A stretch of DNA of 32,913 nucleotides from assembly GCA_025351025.1 (NCBI GenBank), contig JANXWR010000309.1, forward strand, positions 1-32,913, read 5' to 3'. The first letter of the stretch is position 1. Every line of letters begins with the position of its first letter. This document shows positions 17,709-26,455 of this stretch, one piece after another. Source of the DNA: Burkholderiales bacterium. GTDB lineage: Bacteria; Pseudomonadota; Gammaproteobacteria; Burkholderiales; Burkholderiaceae_C. Both the position numbers and the translations under genes were made by a program. The notes beneath the pieces are model-generated. The model saw only the letters and a list, made by a program, of their open reading frames with translations, did no database searches and was not told the origin of the DNA.

Positions 17709-18959
17709 TCATGTCGTTGTGCCTGAAATCGGTTGCAGCAAGGCCGGCAGCCGCAGGTGGCCGCGAAACCGTGCCCGATGCGCGCGCACCGGCCTGCCGG
17801 CCAGCGCATAGCCCGGAAAGCGGGCGACGAAGCGGCCGATCGCGACCTTGCCCTCGAGCCGGCCGAGACCCATGCCGACGCATTGATGGATGCCCGAGCC
17901 GAACGCGACATGGCGGTTCGGATGGCGCCCGATGTCGAGCCGGTCGGGCTCGGCAAAGGCCTCGGGGTCGCGGTTCGCGGCGCCGATGCAGAGCGTCACC
18001 TGGGTGCGCGGCGCGAGCGGCACGCCGCCGATCGCGGTGTCGCGGGTCGTGATGCGGTTGCCGAGCTGGTTTGGGCTTTCGATGCGCAGAAACTCCTCGA
18101 CCGCGCTGCGGATCAGCTCGGGCTCGGCGAGGAGCCGCGCGCGCTCGCCCGGCCATTCGGCAAGCACGCGCAGACCGTTGCCGATGAGATTGGTCGTCGT
18201 CTCGTGGCCGGCGTTGAGCAGGAAGATGCAGTTGTGCAGCAGCTCGCGCGGCTGCAGCTTCTCGCCGCCGGCTTCACCCTCGATGAGACGGGTCAGCATG
18301 TCGGTCTCGGGGTCGCCGGGCGCGGCGCCGCGGCGCTCGACCAGGCCCTCCAGGTAGGCGAGCATCTCGCTCACCGCGGCGTTGCCGAGCGCGTGCTGCT
18401 CGGGCGTGGGCGCCGGCTCGAGCGCGCCGAGGATGGCCAGCGACCAGCCGCGCAAAGGCCCGCGCTCGTCGCGCGGCACGCCGAGCAGGTTGCCGATGAC
18501 CTCGACCGGGATGGCGCCGCAGAAGGATTCGATGAGGTCGATCTCTTCTCCGGCGCCGCGCGCCGCCAGGGCATCGAGCAGGCCGTCGACGAGCTCGATC
18601 AGGCGCGCTTCCATCGCCGCGATGTGCTTCGGCGTCAATGCGCCGGCGATCAGTCGCCGCACCCGCGTATGCGCAGGCGGGTCGTTGAAGACCAGGCTGG
18701 TCGTGTGATGCTCGAACAGCGGGCTCGCGCCGTACTTGGGAAAGAACTCCTCGTGCTTGTCGGAGCTGAAGGCGGCCACGTCTTTGTAGACGGCGACCAT
18801 GTCGGCATGGCGGGTCAGGAAGACGCCGCCGTCGGGCAAGCGCTTGACCGGCGCATGCTCGCGCAGCGCCTTGTAGGTCGGAAAAGGATCGTCGTAGAAC
18901 GACCCGGGCAGGCGCTTCAGGTCGAAGCCAGCGGCCAGCGCGGCGGCCTCGCCGCTCAC
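17709..18959 (-). CDS. Cytochrome P450
   Basis: 416 aa from a GTG at 18959; the 669-aa track ORF adds shadow of the permease gene. Soluble bacterial class I-type P450 that would need ferredoxin and ferredoxin reductase, neither of which is present here. Diagnostic motifs are complete: I-helix oxygen-activation AGHETTT (250-256), K-helix ExxR (Glu289-Arg292 in EEFLR) and the heme loop FGSGIHQCVG (353-362) with Cys360 as the thiolate ligand. PPAHTRVRRL near residue 94 is the C-helix heme-propionate contact. The GTG overlaps the permease stop as GTGA, so the two genes are translationally coupled, and the stop overlaps a possible start of the binding-protein gene. The substrate and CYP family are not assignable from sequence alone. 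Confidence 0.94.
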   Translation of the reverse strand: MSGEAAALAAGFDLKRLPGSFYDDPFPTYKALREHAPVKRLPDGGVFLTRHADMVAVYKDVAAFSSDKHEEFFPKYGASPLFEHHTTSLVFNDPPAHTRVRRLIAGALTPKHIAAMEARLIELVDGLLDALAARGAGEEIDLIESFCGAIPVEVIGNLLGVPRDERGPLRGWSLAILGALEPAPTPEQHALGNAAVSEMLAYLEGLVERRGAAPGDPETDMLTRLIEGEAGGEKLQPRELLHNCIFLLNAGHETTTNLIGNGLRVLAEWPGERARLLAEPELIRSAVEEFLRIESPNQLGNRITTRDTAIGGVPLAPRTQVTLCIGAANRDPEAFAEPDRLDIGRHPNRHVAFGSGIHQCVGMGLGRLEGKVAIGRFVARFPGYALAGRPVRAHRARFRGHLRLPALLQPISGTTT

Positions 18960-19990
18960 TTCGCGTCCTCGTCGGCCAGCTCGCGCCAGACCGCGACCAT
19001 CACGGCGAGGAGCGTCGGCCCGAGAAAGAGGCCGAGCACGCCGAAGGTCTCGAGCCCACCGACGATGCCGAGCAGCGCCAGCACGAGCGGCAGTTGCGCG
19101 GCGCCGGTCATGAACACCGGGCGCACGAAATGATCGGCGACGAAGATCGCCGCGGCGCCGAAGATGCCGAGCCAGATCGCCGTCGTCGTGGCGCCCGAGG
19201 CGACCAGGAACAGCAGCACGCCGGCGAGCACGAGCATGGCGCCGAAGGGCACCAGGCCGAGCACCCCGGTGGCCAGGCCGAAGGCGGCCGCGTGCGGCAC
19301 GCCGCCCACCGCGTAGGCGATGCTCATGAGCAGCGCCACGCCCAGGCCGACCAGCACGAGGCCGTTGACGGCGCCGCGCACCGCCTGTACCGCCAGCGTT
19401 CGAGTGCGCAGGCCGGCCTCGCCGAGGTGGCGCGACAAAATGGCGTCGATCTGCGCGGCGAGCGCGTCGCCGCCGAGGTAGAGAAAGAAGAGCACGACGA
19501 TGCAGAAGAACACCGACATCGCGTGATGGCCGACCACGGCGATGAGTGTCCGCCCCGCCGCGAAGTCGAGGCCGCCCATCAGCGAATGGGCATAGCCGCT
19601 CAGGGCCCCGGGCTCGGCCAGGGTCTCCTGCCATTGCCGCGCCGCCCAGACGCCGATGCCCGGCACCGAGGCCAGCCAGTCGGGTACCGGCAGGCCGGCC
19701 TCGCGGCTCGAGGTCCACAGATGGACCAGCGCCGGAATCTCGCGCAGGCCCCGATAGAACAGGTAGCCGAGCGGCAGGAGCAGAAAGACGATGACCGCGC
19801 TCGTCAGCAGGATCGCGCTGCCGGGCTCCGCGCGCCGGCCGAAGCGGCGGCGCAGGCGGTCGTGCAGCGGCCAGGTGGCGATGGCGATCAGGCAGGCCCA
19901 GACGATGGGCACGAGCAGGCTGTGCAGCAACCAGAGGCAGGCCGCGAACAGGGCGAGCACGGCGGCGGTGCGGACGGTCTCGGGCTTCAT
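18956..19990 (-). CDS. AI-2E family transporter (PerM/YdiK-like membrane protein)
   Basis: 344 aa from the ATG at 19990 (MKPETVRTAAVLALFAACLWLLHSLLVPIVWA). The track's 391-aa version adds upstream non-coding sequence. There are about seven or eight hydrophobic helices in the family's characteristic layout: two at the N-terminus, one near residue 65, a soluble middle with the PALVHLWTSS region, then a dense block after residue 155 including the family segment LVPFGAMLVLAGVLLFLV and a C-terminal GLFLGPTLLAVMVAVWREL. Members are called autoinducer-2 exporters or PerM-like permeases, but most have no proven substrate. It is the first gene of a permease-P450-binding protein unit. The 143 bases separating it from the divergent ku gene hold no promoter I can place with confidence. 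Confidence 0.9.
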   Translation of the reverse strand: MKPETVRTAAVLALFAACLWLLHSLLVPIVWACLIAIATWPLHDRLRRRFGRRAEPGSAILLTSAVIVFLLLPLGYLFYRGLREIPALVHLWTSSREAGLPVPDWLASVPGIGVWAARQWQETLAEPGALSGYAHSLMGGLDFAAGRTLIAVVGHHAMSVFFCIVVLFFLYLGGDALAAQIDAILSRHLGEAGLRTRTLAVQAVRGAVNGLVLVGLGVALLMSIAYAVGGVPHAAAFGLATGVLGLVPFGAMLVLAGVLLFLVASGATTTAIWLGIFGAAAIFVADHFVRPVFMTGAAQLPLVLALLGIVGGLETFGVLGLFLGPTLLAVMVAVWRELADEDAK

Positions 19991-20123
19991 GCGCTGGAGG
20001 CGAAGGTTACGCGATGAGCGAAAGGGTGTCGGCGCGCGGCGTAGGCAGCCGCCCACAGAGGCATAGGACCGAGCCGCCTTGACGCTCGGCACGGCAGGGG
20101 CAGGATGAGGGTCATCGCCTTTT

Positions 20124-20127
20124 GGAG
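20124..20127 (+). promoter_or_regulatory. Shine-Dalgarno of ku
   Basis: GGAG six bases upstream of the ATG at 20134. It supports that start over the in-frame TTG at 20122 used by the ORF track. Confidence 0.55.
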
Positions 20128-20133
20128 CCAAGA

Positions 20134-21006
20134 ATGCCGCACGCCATCTGGAAGGGCGCCATCAGTTTCGGCCTGGTCAACGTACCGGTGACCCTCTATC
20201 CCGCGTCGCAGGAATCCGGCATCGACTTCGACTGGCTCGACAAGCGGACCATGGACCCGGTCGGCTACAAGCGCGTCAACAAGCGCACCGGCAAGGAGAT
20301 TGCGGCAGACGACATCGTCAAGGGCATCAAGCAGAAGGACGGCGACTACGTCGTCCTGAGCGAGGACGAGATCAAGGCTGCCTACCCGAAGTCGACGCAG
20401 ACCATCGCCATCGAGACTTTCGTCAAGGCGAGCGAGATCTCGTTCATGCAGCTCGAGCGGCCCTACTTCACCGCGCCTTCTGGCAAGGGCGCCGACCGGG
20501 TCTACGCGCTGCTGCGCGAGGCCATGCTCGAAGCCGGCGTGATCGGCATCGCCCGCGTCGTCATGCACACCAAGGAGCGGCTCGCCGCGCTCGTCCCCAA
20601 CGGCGAGGCACTGATGCTCAACACGATCCGCTGGGCGAGCGAGCTGCGGCCGCGCACCGAGCTCGATCTGCCCGCCGCAGGCAAGGGCAAGCTGAAGGAA
20701 GGCGAGCTGAAGATGGCGCGCCAGCTGATCGGCGACATGACCTCGCCATGGAAGGCCGACGCCTACGCCGACGAGTTCACCGCCGCCATCCACGCCCTCG
20801 CCGCCAAGCGCGTCGCCGCCGGCAAGACCGAGCAGGTGACGCCGATCGAGGCCGCCGAGATGCCGAAGGCGGGCAGCAACGTCGTCGACCTGACCGAGCT
20901 GCTGAAGCGCAGCCTCGAGGGCAGGAAACCCCCGGCGTCGACGAAGAGGGCCGCACCCAAATCCACTCCGGCGAAGAAGGCAGCGACACGCAAACGCGCG
21001 GCCTAG
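20134..21006 (+). CDS. ku: Ku family DNA end-binding protein (non-homologous end joining)
   Basis: 290 aa starting at MPHAIWKGAISFGLVNVPVTLYPA, the classic bacterial Ku N-terminus. Ku homodimers form a ring on double-strand break ends and recruit the ligase LigD. The core runs to about residue 255 (FDWLDKRTMDPVGYKRVNKRTGKE, ISFMQLERPYF, LPNGEALMLNTIRWASELR-like segments, KMARQLIGDMTSPWKADAYADEF). A Lys/Ala/Arg/Pro-rich tail follows (STKRAAPKSTPAKKAATRKRAA), resembling the basic extensions known in some Ku proteins that help DNA binding. No ligD is present in the window. The OMP gene 45 bases downstream has the same orientation but an unrelated role. Confidence 0.96.
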   Translation: MPHAIWKGAISFGLVNVPVTLYPASQESGIDFDWLDKRTMDPVGYKRVNKRTGKEIAADDIVKGIKQKDGDYVVLSEDEIKAAYPKSTQTIAIETFVKASEISFMQLERPYFTAPSGKGADRVYALLREAMLEAGVIGIARVVMHTKERLAALVPNGEALMLNTIRWASELRPRTELDLPAAGKGKLKEGELKMARQLIGDMTSPWKADAYADEFTAAIHALAAKRVAAGKTEQVTPIEAAEMPKAGSNVVDLTELLKRSLEGRKPPASTKRAAPKSTPAKKAATRKRAA

Positions 21007-21051
21007 GCAACGCCTCTCGCGTGCCGGCCGCCGGTGCGGCTAGCATCGGGC

Positions 21052-21822
21052 ATGCGCATCGCCACGCCCCTGCTCTGCCTGCTCGCCCTCGCCTCGCAAG
21101 CCGCGCTGGCCGACGACGCCGAGCCTTCGACGACACCGTATCGGCCCAGCGTCTCGACGCCGGCCGCGCTTTCCGCGCCCGGTTGGCTCGAGATCGAGGC
21201 CGGCTACGAGCACGACCACGGCGGCGCAGGCGCCCGCCGCGACAGCGTGCCGACGACGTTCAAGCTCGCCTTCTCGCCCGACTGGGGCATCCGCGTCGGC
21301 CAGGAGGCGTGGGTCCGCCAAAGCGACGACAGTGGCCGCCTCAGCGGCATCGGCGACACCAGCGTCGTCCTGAAGCGGCGCTTCGAGATCAACGACAAGC
21401 AGGCCTTCGGTCTCGAGGCCGGCGTGACCGTGCCGACCGGCAGGCGCGGCATCGGCAGCAGCAGCGGCAAGCCCGACTACGGCATCAACGCCATCTACAG
21501 CGCCGACTTCGGCGACTGGCACACCGACCTCAACCTGGTGACGACACGGCTCGGCCAGACCGACCCAGGTGCCTCACGCGGTCAACTGCTCTGGGCGGCA
21601 TCGCTGTCGCGTGCGCTGAACGACCAGTGGGGCGTCGTCGGCGAGTTCTCCGGCACGCATGAGCACGGCGCCGGCAACACCAGCCAGTTCCTGCTCGCCG
21701 CGAGCTACAACCTCGACAAGCGCCTGACCCTCGACGCCGGCGCCGCGCGCAGCCTGCGCGCCGGCACGCCGGTGTGGTCGGCGTTCACCGGCTTCACCTG
21801 GCTCGCGGCCCGATTGTTCTAG
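21052..21822 (+). CDS. Predicted outer-membrane protein (phenol-degradation 'MetA-pathway' transporter-like)
   Basis: 256 aa from the ATG at 21052. A signal peptide MRIATPLLCLLALASQAALA is followed by a mature part with strong beta-barrel character: WLEIEAGYEHDHG, FKLAFSPDWGIRVGQEAWV, GIGDTSVVLKRRFE, AFGLEAGVTVPTG and a C-terminal [11 protein letters not shown] ending in Phe. The pattern GxGDTxxxLKxRF...GxxxxVxxPTG is that of the family often annotated as outer-membrane 'MetA-pathway of phenol degradation' or as putative transporter. The function is unknown; the ligand cannot be inferred from its neighbours. Its TAG stop overlaps the TAG stop of the convergent uvrA paralogue in a shared CTAG. 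Confidence 0.8.
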   Translation: MRIATPLLCLLALASQAALADDAEPSTTPYRPSVSTPAALSAPGWLEIEAGYEHDHGGAGARRDSVPTTFKLAFSPDWGIRVGQEAWVRQSDDSGRLSGIGDTSVVLKRRFEINDKQAFGLEAGVTVPTGRRGIGSSSGKPDYGINAIYSADFGDWHTDLNLVTTRLGQTDPGASRGQLLWAASLSRALNDQWGVVGEFSGTHEHGAGNTSQFLLAASYNLDKRLTLDAGAARSLRAGTPVWSAFTGFTWLAARLF

Positions 21823-24461
21823 GCGACGGCCAGCGCTTCGGCGAGATAGGGCGCGGTCTTCCCTGCCGACGCAGCGACATCGCGCGGCACGCCGGCGGCG
21901 ACGATGCGCCCGCCTTTGTCGCCCGCACCGGGCCCGATGTCGATCACCCAGTCGCAGCCGGCGACGACGCGCATGTCGTGCTCGACGACGATGACGGTGT
22001 TGCCGGCGTCGACGAGCTGGCCGAGCTGCGCCACCAGCTTGTCGACGTCGGCCGGATGCAGCCCGGTGGTCGGCTCGTCGAGCACGTAGAGCGTGCGCCC
22101 GCGCTGCTGGCGCTGCAGCTCGGTGGCAAGCTTGATGCGCTGCGCCTCGCCGCCCGAGAGCTCGGTCGCCGGCTGGCCGAGGCGCAGGTAGCCGAGGCCG
22201 ATCTCGTGCAGCACGCGCAGCGGACGCTGCACCGCGGGCTCGTCGGCGAAGAAGGCAAGCGCCGCGTCGACCGTCATGGCGAGCACGTCGGCGATCGTCT
22301 TCTCGCGCAGCGTGATGCTCAAGGTCTCGGGGTTGTAGCGCGCGCCATGGCAGGTCGGGCATGGCGCATAAACGCTCGGCAAGAAGAGCAGCTCGACCGA
22401 GACGAAGCCTTCGCCCTCGCAGGTCGGGCAGCGGCCCTTGGCGACATTGAACGAGAAGCGGCCTGCGTCGTAACGGTGCCGGCGCGCCGCCGGCGTCGCC
22501 GCGAACAGGCGCCGCACCGGATCGAAGAGGCCGGTATAAGTCGCCAGGTTGGAGCGCGGCGTGCGGCCGATCGGCTTCTGGTCGACGCAGACGAGGCGGC
22601 GGATCGCCTCGGCGCCGGAGGCGATGCGTCCGACGGTCTGCGTGCGCGCCGCTTCGGACGCGCCGGCCTCGACCTCGCCTTCGGTGTCGATCCTGTCGCC
22701 GTCGTCTTCGTCGCGCCGGTGCGCGCCCAGGTGCGCGCCGACGAGGTCGAGCAAGGCCTGGCTCACCAGGCTCGACTTGCCCGAGCCAGAGACGCCAGTC
22801 ACCGCCGTCATGCAGCCGAGCGGGAACGACGCGTCGGTGCCGTGCAGGTTGTTGCGCACGATGCCTTCGAGGCGCAGCCAGCCCTGCGGCGAGCGCAAGG
22901 TAAGCGCCTTCACCGACGCGCTCGCTGACGGAAAGAGGTGGCGCCGCGTCACCGACGCCGCGACATCGGCAAGGCCTGGCGGCAGCCCGCTGTAGACCAC
23001 CTGCCCACCGCCCGTGCCCGCACCAGGCCCGACATCGACCAGCCAGTCGGCGCGACGCATCACGTCGAGATCGTGCTCGACGACGAAGAGCGAATTGCCC
23101 GCCGTCTTCAGCCGCTGCAGCGCATCGAGCAGCGCCTCGGCGTCGGCCGGATGCAGGCCTGCCGACGGCTCGTCGAGCACGTAGACGACGCCGAAGAGCT
23201 GAGAGCCGAGCTGGGTTGCCAGGCGCAGCCGCTGCAGCTCGCCCGGCGAGAGCGTCGGCGTGCTGCGCTCCAGCGCCAGGTAGCCGAGTCCCAGGCCGGT
23301 CAGCGTCGTGACCCGGGCGACGATCTCGCGCGTGATGCGCTGCGCGGCGATGCGCTTTTCTTCCGAGAAGTTGCCGGTACGTCGAACGTCGGGCGCACCG
23401 GCATGCGCAGAGCCGCCAGCGGCGACGCGTCGAGCGGTGTCGCGCTTCGCCGTCTGCCGGTCGAGCACGCTCGCTTCACCGTCGCCGGCGAGACGGCCAT
23501 CGGCGGCCGGCGCCAACACCTGCGCGAGCGCGGCCAGCGGCAGCCGCGCCAGCTCACCGATGTCGCGGCCCGCGAAGGTAACGGCGAGCGCCTCGCGTTT
23601 CAGGCGCTTGCCGTCGCAGAGCGGGCAGACGCTGCCGACCAGGAAGGCCGAGACGCGTTTCTTGATGATCGCGCTCTGCGTCGTCGCGAAGGCCTGCAGC
23701 ACGTAGCGGCGGGCGCTCGTGAACGTGCCCATGTAGCTCGGCTCCATCTTCTCTCGCCGCGCCGCGCGCGCTTCGGCCAGCGAGAAGCCGGCGTAGACGG
23801 GGACCGTCGGTTGCTCGTCGGTGAAAAGGATCCAGTCTCGCGTCTTCTTCGGCAGCTCGCGCCAGGGCACGTCGACGTCGTGGCCGAGCGTAGTCAGGAT
23901 GTCGCGCAGGTTCTGGCCGTGCCAGGCCGGCGGCCAAGCCGCCACGGCGCGCTCGCGGATCGTCAGGCGGTCGTCGGGAACGAGCGATCGCTCGGTGACC
24001 TCATGCACGCGGCCCAGGCCATGGCAGCGCGGGCAGGCGCCGGCCGGCGTGTTCGGCGAGAAGTCCTCCGCGTAGAGCATCGGCTGCTTCGGCGGGTAGG
24101 CGCCGGCGCGCGAATAGAGCATGCGCAGAAGGTTGGAGATCGTCGTCATGCTGCCCACCGAAGAGCGGGCCGTCGGGCTGCCGCGCTGCTGCTGCAGGGC
24201 CACTGCGGGCGGCAGGCCGTCGATCGAATCGACGTCGGGTGCGCCGACCTGCTCGATCAGGCGCCGCGCATACGGCGCCACCGATTCGAAGTAGCGCCGC
24301 TGGGCTTCGGCATAGAGCGTACCGAAAGCGAGCGAGGACTTGCCCGAACCGGAGATGCCGGTGAAGACGACAAGCGCGTCGCGCGGGATGTCGACGTCGA
24401 TATTCTTGAGGTTGTGCTCGCGTGCGCCGCGCACGCGAACCCACCCCGTGGTGAGAGCCAT
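21819..24461 (-). CDS. uvrA: UvrA-like excinuclease ABC subunit A, class II (lacks UvrB-binding domain)
   Basis: 880 aa. ABC-type ATPase of the UvrA superfamily, which recognises DNA damage or bound ligands. Two ATPase modules are visible: Walker [17 protein letters not shown] and [12 protein letters not shown], signatures [14 protein letters not shown] and [14 protein letters not shown], and Walker [14 protein letters not shown] and [13 protein letters not shown]. Zinc-type pairs occur in CPRCHGLG...CPLCDGKRL and CPTCEGEGF...CPTCHGARY. After [28 protein letters not shown] the sequence jumps directly to [18 protein letters not shown]. The stretch that carries the first zinc site and the UvrB-binding domain in canonical UvrA is missing, as in class II (UvrA2) paralogues linked to drug or damage tolerance. 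A roughly 40-residue low-complexity insert precedes the first signature. The start has AGGAG five bases upstream. Confidence 0.93.
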   Translation of the reverse strand: MALTTGWVRVRGAREHNLKNIDVDIPRDALVVFTGISGSGKSSLAFGTLYAEAQRRYFESVAPYARRLIEQVGAPDVDSIDGLPPAVALQQQRGSPTARSSVGSMTTISNLLRMLYSRAGAYPPKQPMLYAEDFSPNTPAGACPRCHGLGRVHEVTERSLVPDDRLTIRERAVAAWPPAWHGQNLRDILTTLGHDVDVPWRELPKKTRDWILFTDEQPTVPVYAGFSLAEARAARREKMEPSYMGTFTSARRYVLQAFATTQSAIIKKRVSAFLVGSVCPLCDGKRLKREALAVTFAGRDIGELARLPLAALAQVLAPAADGRLAGDGEASVLDRQTAKRDTARRVAAGGSAHAGAPDVRRTGNFSEEKRIAAQRITREIVARVTTLTGLGLGYLALERSTPTLSPGELQRLRLATQLGSQLFGVVYVLDEPSAGLHPADAEALLDALQRLKTAGNSLFVVEHDLDVMRRADWLVDVGPGAGTGGGQVVYSGLPPGLADVAASVTRRHLFPSASASVKALTLRSPQGWLRLEGIVRNNLHGTDASFPLGCMTAVTGVSGSGKSSLVSQALLDLVGAHLGAHRRDEDDGDRIDTEGEVEAGASEAARTQTVGRIASGAEAIRRLVCVDQKPIGRTPRSNLATYTGLFDPVRRLFAATPAARRHRYDAGRFSFNVAKGRCPTCEGEGFVSVELLFLPSVYAPCPTCHGARYNPETLSITLREKTIADVLAMTVDAALAFFADEPAVQRPLRVLHEIGLGYLRLGQPATELSGGEAQRIKLATELQRQQRGRTLYVLDEPTTGLHPADVDKLVAQLGQLVDAGNTVIVVEHDMRVVAGCDWVIDIGPGAGDKGGRIVAAGVPRDVAASAGKTAPYLAEALAVA

Positions 24462-24488
24462 CCGGTCTCCTGGGATCGGCCAAGGCGA

Positions 24489-24506
24489 GCGACGCGATGG
24501 CGTCGC
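24489..24506 (-). terminator. Stem-loop downstream of the YXWGXW gene (possible terminator)
   Basis: A perfect seven-base-pair stem GCGACGC/GCGTCGC with a four-base loop lies about 70 bases after the stop of the YXWGXW-repeat gene and about 28 bases before the uvrA start. There is no U-run, so this is a weak call. Confidence 0.2.
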
Positions 24507-24575
24507 GCCGCTACAGGCTTGGCAGGCGGCGCGCCCGCGCCCCGCGTCAGTGGCGCGGTGCCGCCCTCCGGCCCA

Positions 24576-25628
24576 TCACCGTTCGCGCTCGTTCTTGTTG
24601 CCGCCGCCTCGATTCTCGTTGCCGGGCTCGGCGCGACCGGGCTGCGGCTGATGCGCTTGCGGGCGCTCGCCGCGCGGCGCTTCCACCCGCTGCGGCTGCG
24701 GCTGCGGCTGCGGTTGCGGTTGCGCTTGCATCGGCGCTTGCGCATGCGGCTGGACCTGCTGCTGCGCATGCATCTGCTGCGGCATCGGCGCGCCGCCGTG
24801 CTGCCCCGTCGCCTCGGGACGATCGCCGCGACGGTCGTGCGCCATCACCGGCGGCGCACCTTCGCCGCGAGCGAGGTCGCGACGCGGCGGCGGCGGCACG
24901 TTGCCGGCTGGCCGGTCCGTCGGTCGACCACGCATCGGTTCGGCACCGTGCTGCTCGGCGGGGCGCGGCATGGCCGCGAGCGTCGGCGCGCCGTGGTTGA
25001 ACGCGGCGCGTTGCTCGGGCGTGCGCATCGCCACCTGCTCGTGATGCTGCTGCATCTGCGTCGGCGCGAAGTGATGCTCGGCGTTGGCCAGACGCTCTTC
25101 GCGGCCCGGCCGCGCCATCACGCCGCCCTGCCCGCCATTGAAACTGACGCGTGTGTGGTTCTCGGCGACCGGCGCGTTGTAGACGTTGCGGATGATGGTC
25201 GTGTTGGAGATGTTGTTGACGGTGCGGTTGTAGTTGAAAACGCCGCCGCGCCAGTAGCCGCCGTGATAGCCGCTGCCGATATAGCCGTAGCCGTAGTTCA
25301 CGCCGCCGTAGAAGCCGACGCGCGGACCCCAGTAGCCGCCGTGCCAGAAGTAGCCGCCGCCGCCCCAGCCCCACCAGCCGGGCGTCCAGAGCAGGCCGAC
25401 CGCGGGCGGCGCGACCCAGGTGCCGGGCACCCAGAAGTAGTCGGCGGCGATCGGGTCCCAGCGCCAGTACCCGGGTGTCCACAGGTAACCCGAGGCGGGA
25501 ATCTCCGGCTGCACGTAGACCGGCAGCGGCGGCGGTGCGATGTTGACCGAGATCGAGATGGCGGCATGTGCCGCCAGGGGCAGCGCTGCCGCGAGGGCGA
25601 CGGCGCAGAGCATGCGTTGTAGCTTCAT
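24576..25628 (-). CDS. YXWGXW repeat-containing secreted protein
   Basis: 350 aa from the ATG at 25628, which has AAAGG five bases upstream; the longer track ORF adds non-coding sequence. A signal peptide ([22 protein letters not shown]) is followed by [39 protein letters not shown] and [24 protein letters not shown]: the Trp/Gly/Tyr repeats of the YXWGXW family, often seen in Burkholderiales exported proteins. From about residue 110 it is Gly/Tyr/Asn-rich, and from about residue 190 it becomes Pro/Gln/His/Arg-rich, with a (PQ)n run near residue 310. The C-terminal half is probably disordered. The function is unknown; a role at the envelope is inferred. It follows kdpE by 125 bases in the same direction, but I see no evidence of co-regulation. 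Confidence 0.88.
   Translation of the reverse strand: MKLQRMLCAVALAAALPLAAHAAISISVNIAPPPLPVYVQPEIPASGYLWTPGYWRWDPIAADYFWVPGTWVAPPAVGLLWTPGWWGWGGGGYFWHGGYWGPRVGFYGGVNYGYGYIGSGYHGGYWRGGVFNYNRTVNNISNTTIIRNVYNAPVAENHTRVSFNGGQGGVMARPGREERLANAEHHFAPTQMQQHHEQVAMRTPEQRAAFNHGAPTLAAMPRPAEQHGAEPMRGRPTDRPAGNVPPPPRRDLARGEGAPPVMAHDRRGDRPEATGQHGGAPMPQQMHAQQQVQPHAQAPMQAQPQPQPQPQPQRVEAPRGERPQAHQPQPGRAEPGNENRGGGNKNERER
24690..24725. repeat. Hexanucleotide tandem repeat (CTGCGG)n coding for Pro-Gln
   Basis: Four exact CTGCGG units are followed by two CTGCGG-like units with single changes (TTGCGG), all within the YXWGXW gene and encoding an alternating PQ tract. Copy-number change by slippage would stay in frame and alter tract length only. 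Confidence 0.75.
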
Positions 25629-25753
25629 GAGAGCCTTTCGATGCGACCGGCGTCGCGATGCTATGACAACGCGCGCGACTGACGACCGGACGACCGGGCG
25701 CGGACCCGATCTGTAAAGTTCCGTTGCGCACCGGCAATGACCAAACCCCACGC

Positions 25754-26455
25754 TCAGCCGGGGATCAGCCGATAGCCGACCCCGGTCTCGGTGACCAGCA
25801 TCTTCGGCTGTGCCGGGTCGTCCTCGAGCTTGTGGCGCAGGTTGCCCATGAAGACGCGCAGGTAGTGGTTGTGCTCGATGTGCGAAGGCCCCCAGACCTC
25901 GCGCAGCAGATGGCGGTGCGTCAGCACGCGGCCGGCGTTGGCGACGAGCACGCCGAGCAGCCGGTACTCGATCGGCGTGAGATGGACCGCGACGCCGCCC
26001 TTTTTGACGATGCGTGCGGCGCGATCAATTTCGACGTCGCCCAAGGTCACCGTCGATGCCGCGTCGCCGCCGCGCGCGCCCTGCTGCCGGCGCATGTGCG
26101 CCCGCACGCGTGCCAGCAGCTCCGACACGCCGAAGGGCTTTTCGATGTAGTCGTCGGCACCGGCGTCGAGGGCGCGCACCTTGTCGTGCTCGTCGGAGCG
26201 GGCCGAGAGCACGATCACCGGCACCTGCGACCAGCCGCGCAGCTCGCGGATCAGCTCGGTGCCGTCGCCGTCGGGCAGGCCGAGGTCGGCGATGACCAGG
26301 TCGGGCCGGCGCGTCGCCGCATCGACCAGGCCTTGCTTCGCGGTCTCGGCCTCGAACACGCGCCAGCCTTCGGCCTCGAGCGAAGTGCGGACGAAGCGAC
26401 GGATGTGCGGGTCGTCTTCGACCAGCAGGACGACGAGCGCGGTCTCGGCCATCAT
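25754..26455 (-). CDS. kdpE: Two-component response regulator KdpE
   Basis: 233 aa, OmpR/PhoB-type regulator that activates kdpFABC under K+ limitation. The receiver domain spans residues 1-120: acidic pair VEDDPHIRRF, phosphoacceptor Asp in VIADLGLPDGDG, Thr/Ser position VIVLSARSDEHD and Lys in DDYIEKPFGVSELLARV. The winged-helix DNA-binding domain begins near residue 135 (LTPIEYRLLGVLVANAGRVLTHRHLLREVWG, then HYLRVFMGNLRHKLE and TETGVGYRL). The start is ATG at 26455 (MMAETALVV) or 26452; either overlaps the kdpD stop within ATGATG, so translation is coupled to kdpD. The 605-aa track ORF is a frame shadow fused to the true gene. Position and domains make the name secure. Confidence 0.95.
   Translation of the reverse strand: MMAETALVVLLVEDDPHIRRFVRTSLEAEGWRVFEAETAKQGLVDAATRRPDLVIADLGLPDGDGTELIRELRGWSQVPVIVLSARSDEHDKVRALDAGADDYIEKPFGVSELLARVRAHMRRQQGARGGDAASTVTLGDVEIDRAARIVKKGGVAVHLTPIEYRLLGVLVANAGRVLTHRHLLREVWGPSHIEHNHYLRVFMGNLRHKLEDDPAQPKMLVTETGVGYRLIPG

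Noticed and set aside
17709-19718. 669-aa minus-strand ORF suggesting a P450 fused to an N-terminal extension
   Set aside because: The extension is an out-of-frame reading of the AI-2E gene; the GTG at 18959 gives a normal-length P450.
20079-20106. TTGACG followed 17 bases later by a possible -10 as a ku promoter
   Set aside because: The -10 region (AGGATG) is a poor match, so I do not call a promoter.
22938-25622. 894-aa plus-strand ORF opposite the UvrA paralogue and the YXWGXW gene
   Set aside because: It spans two real minus-strand genes and their spacer and has no domain; shadow of high GC3.
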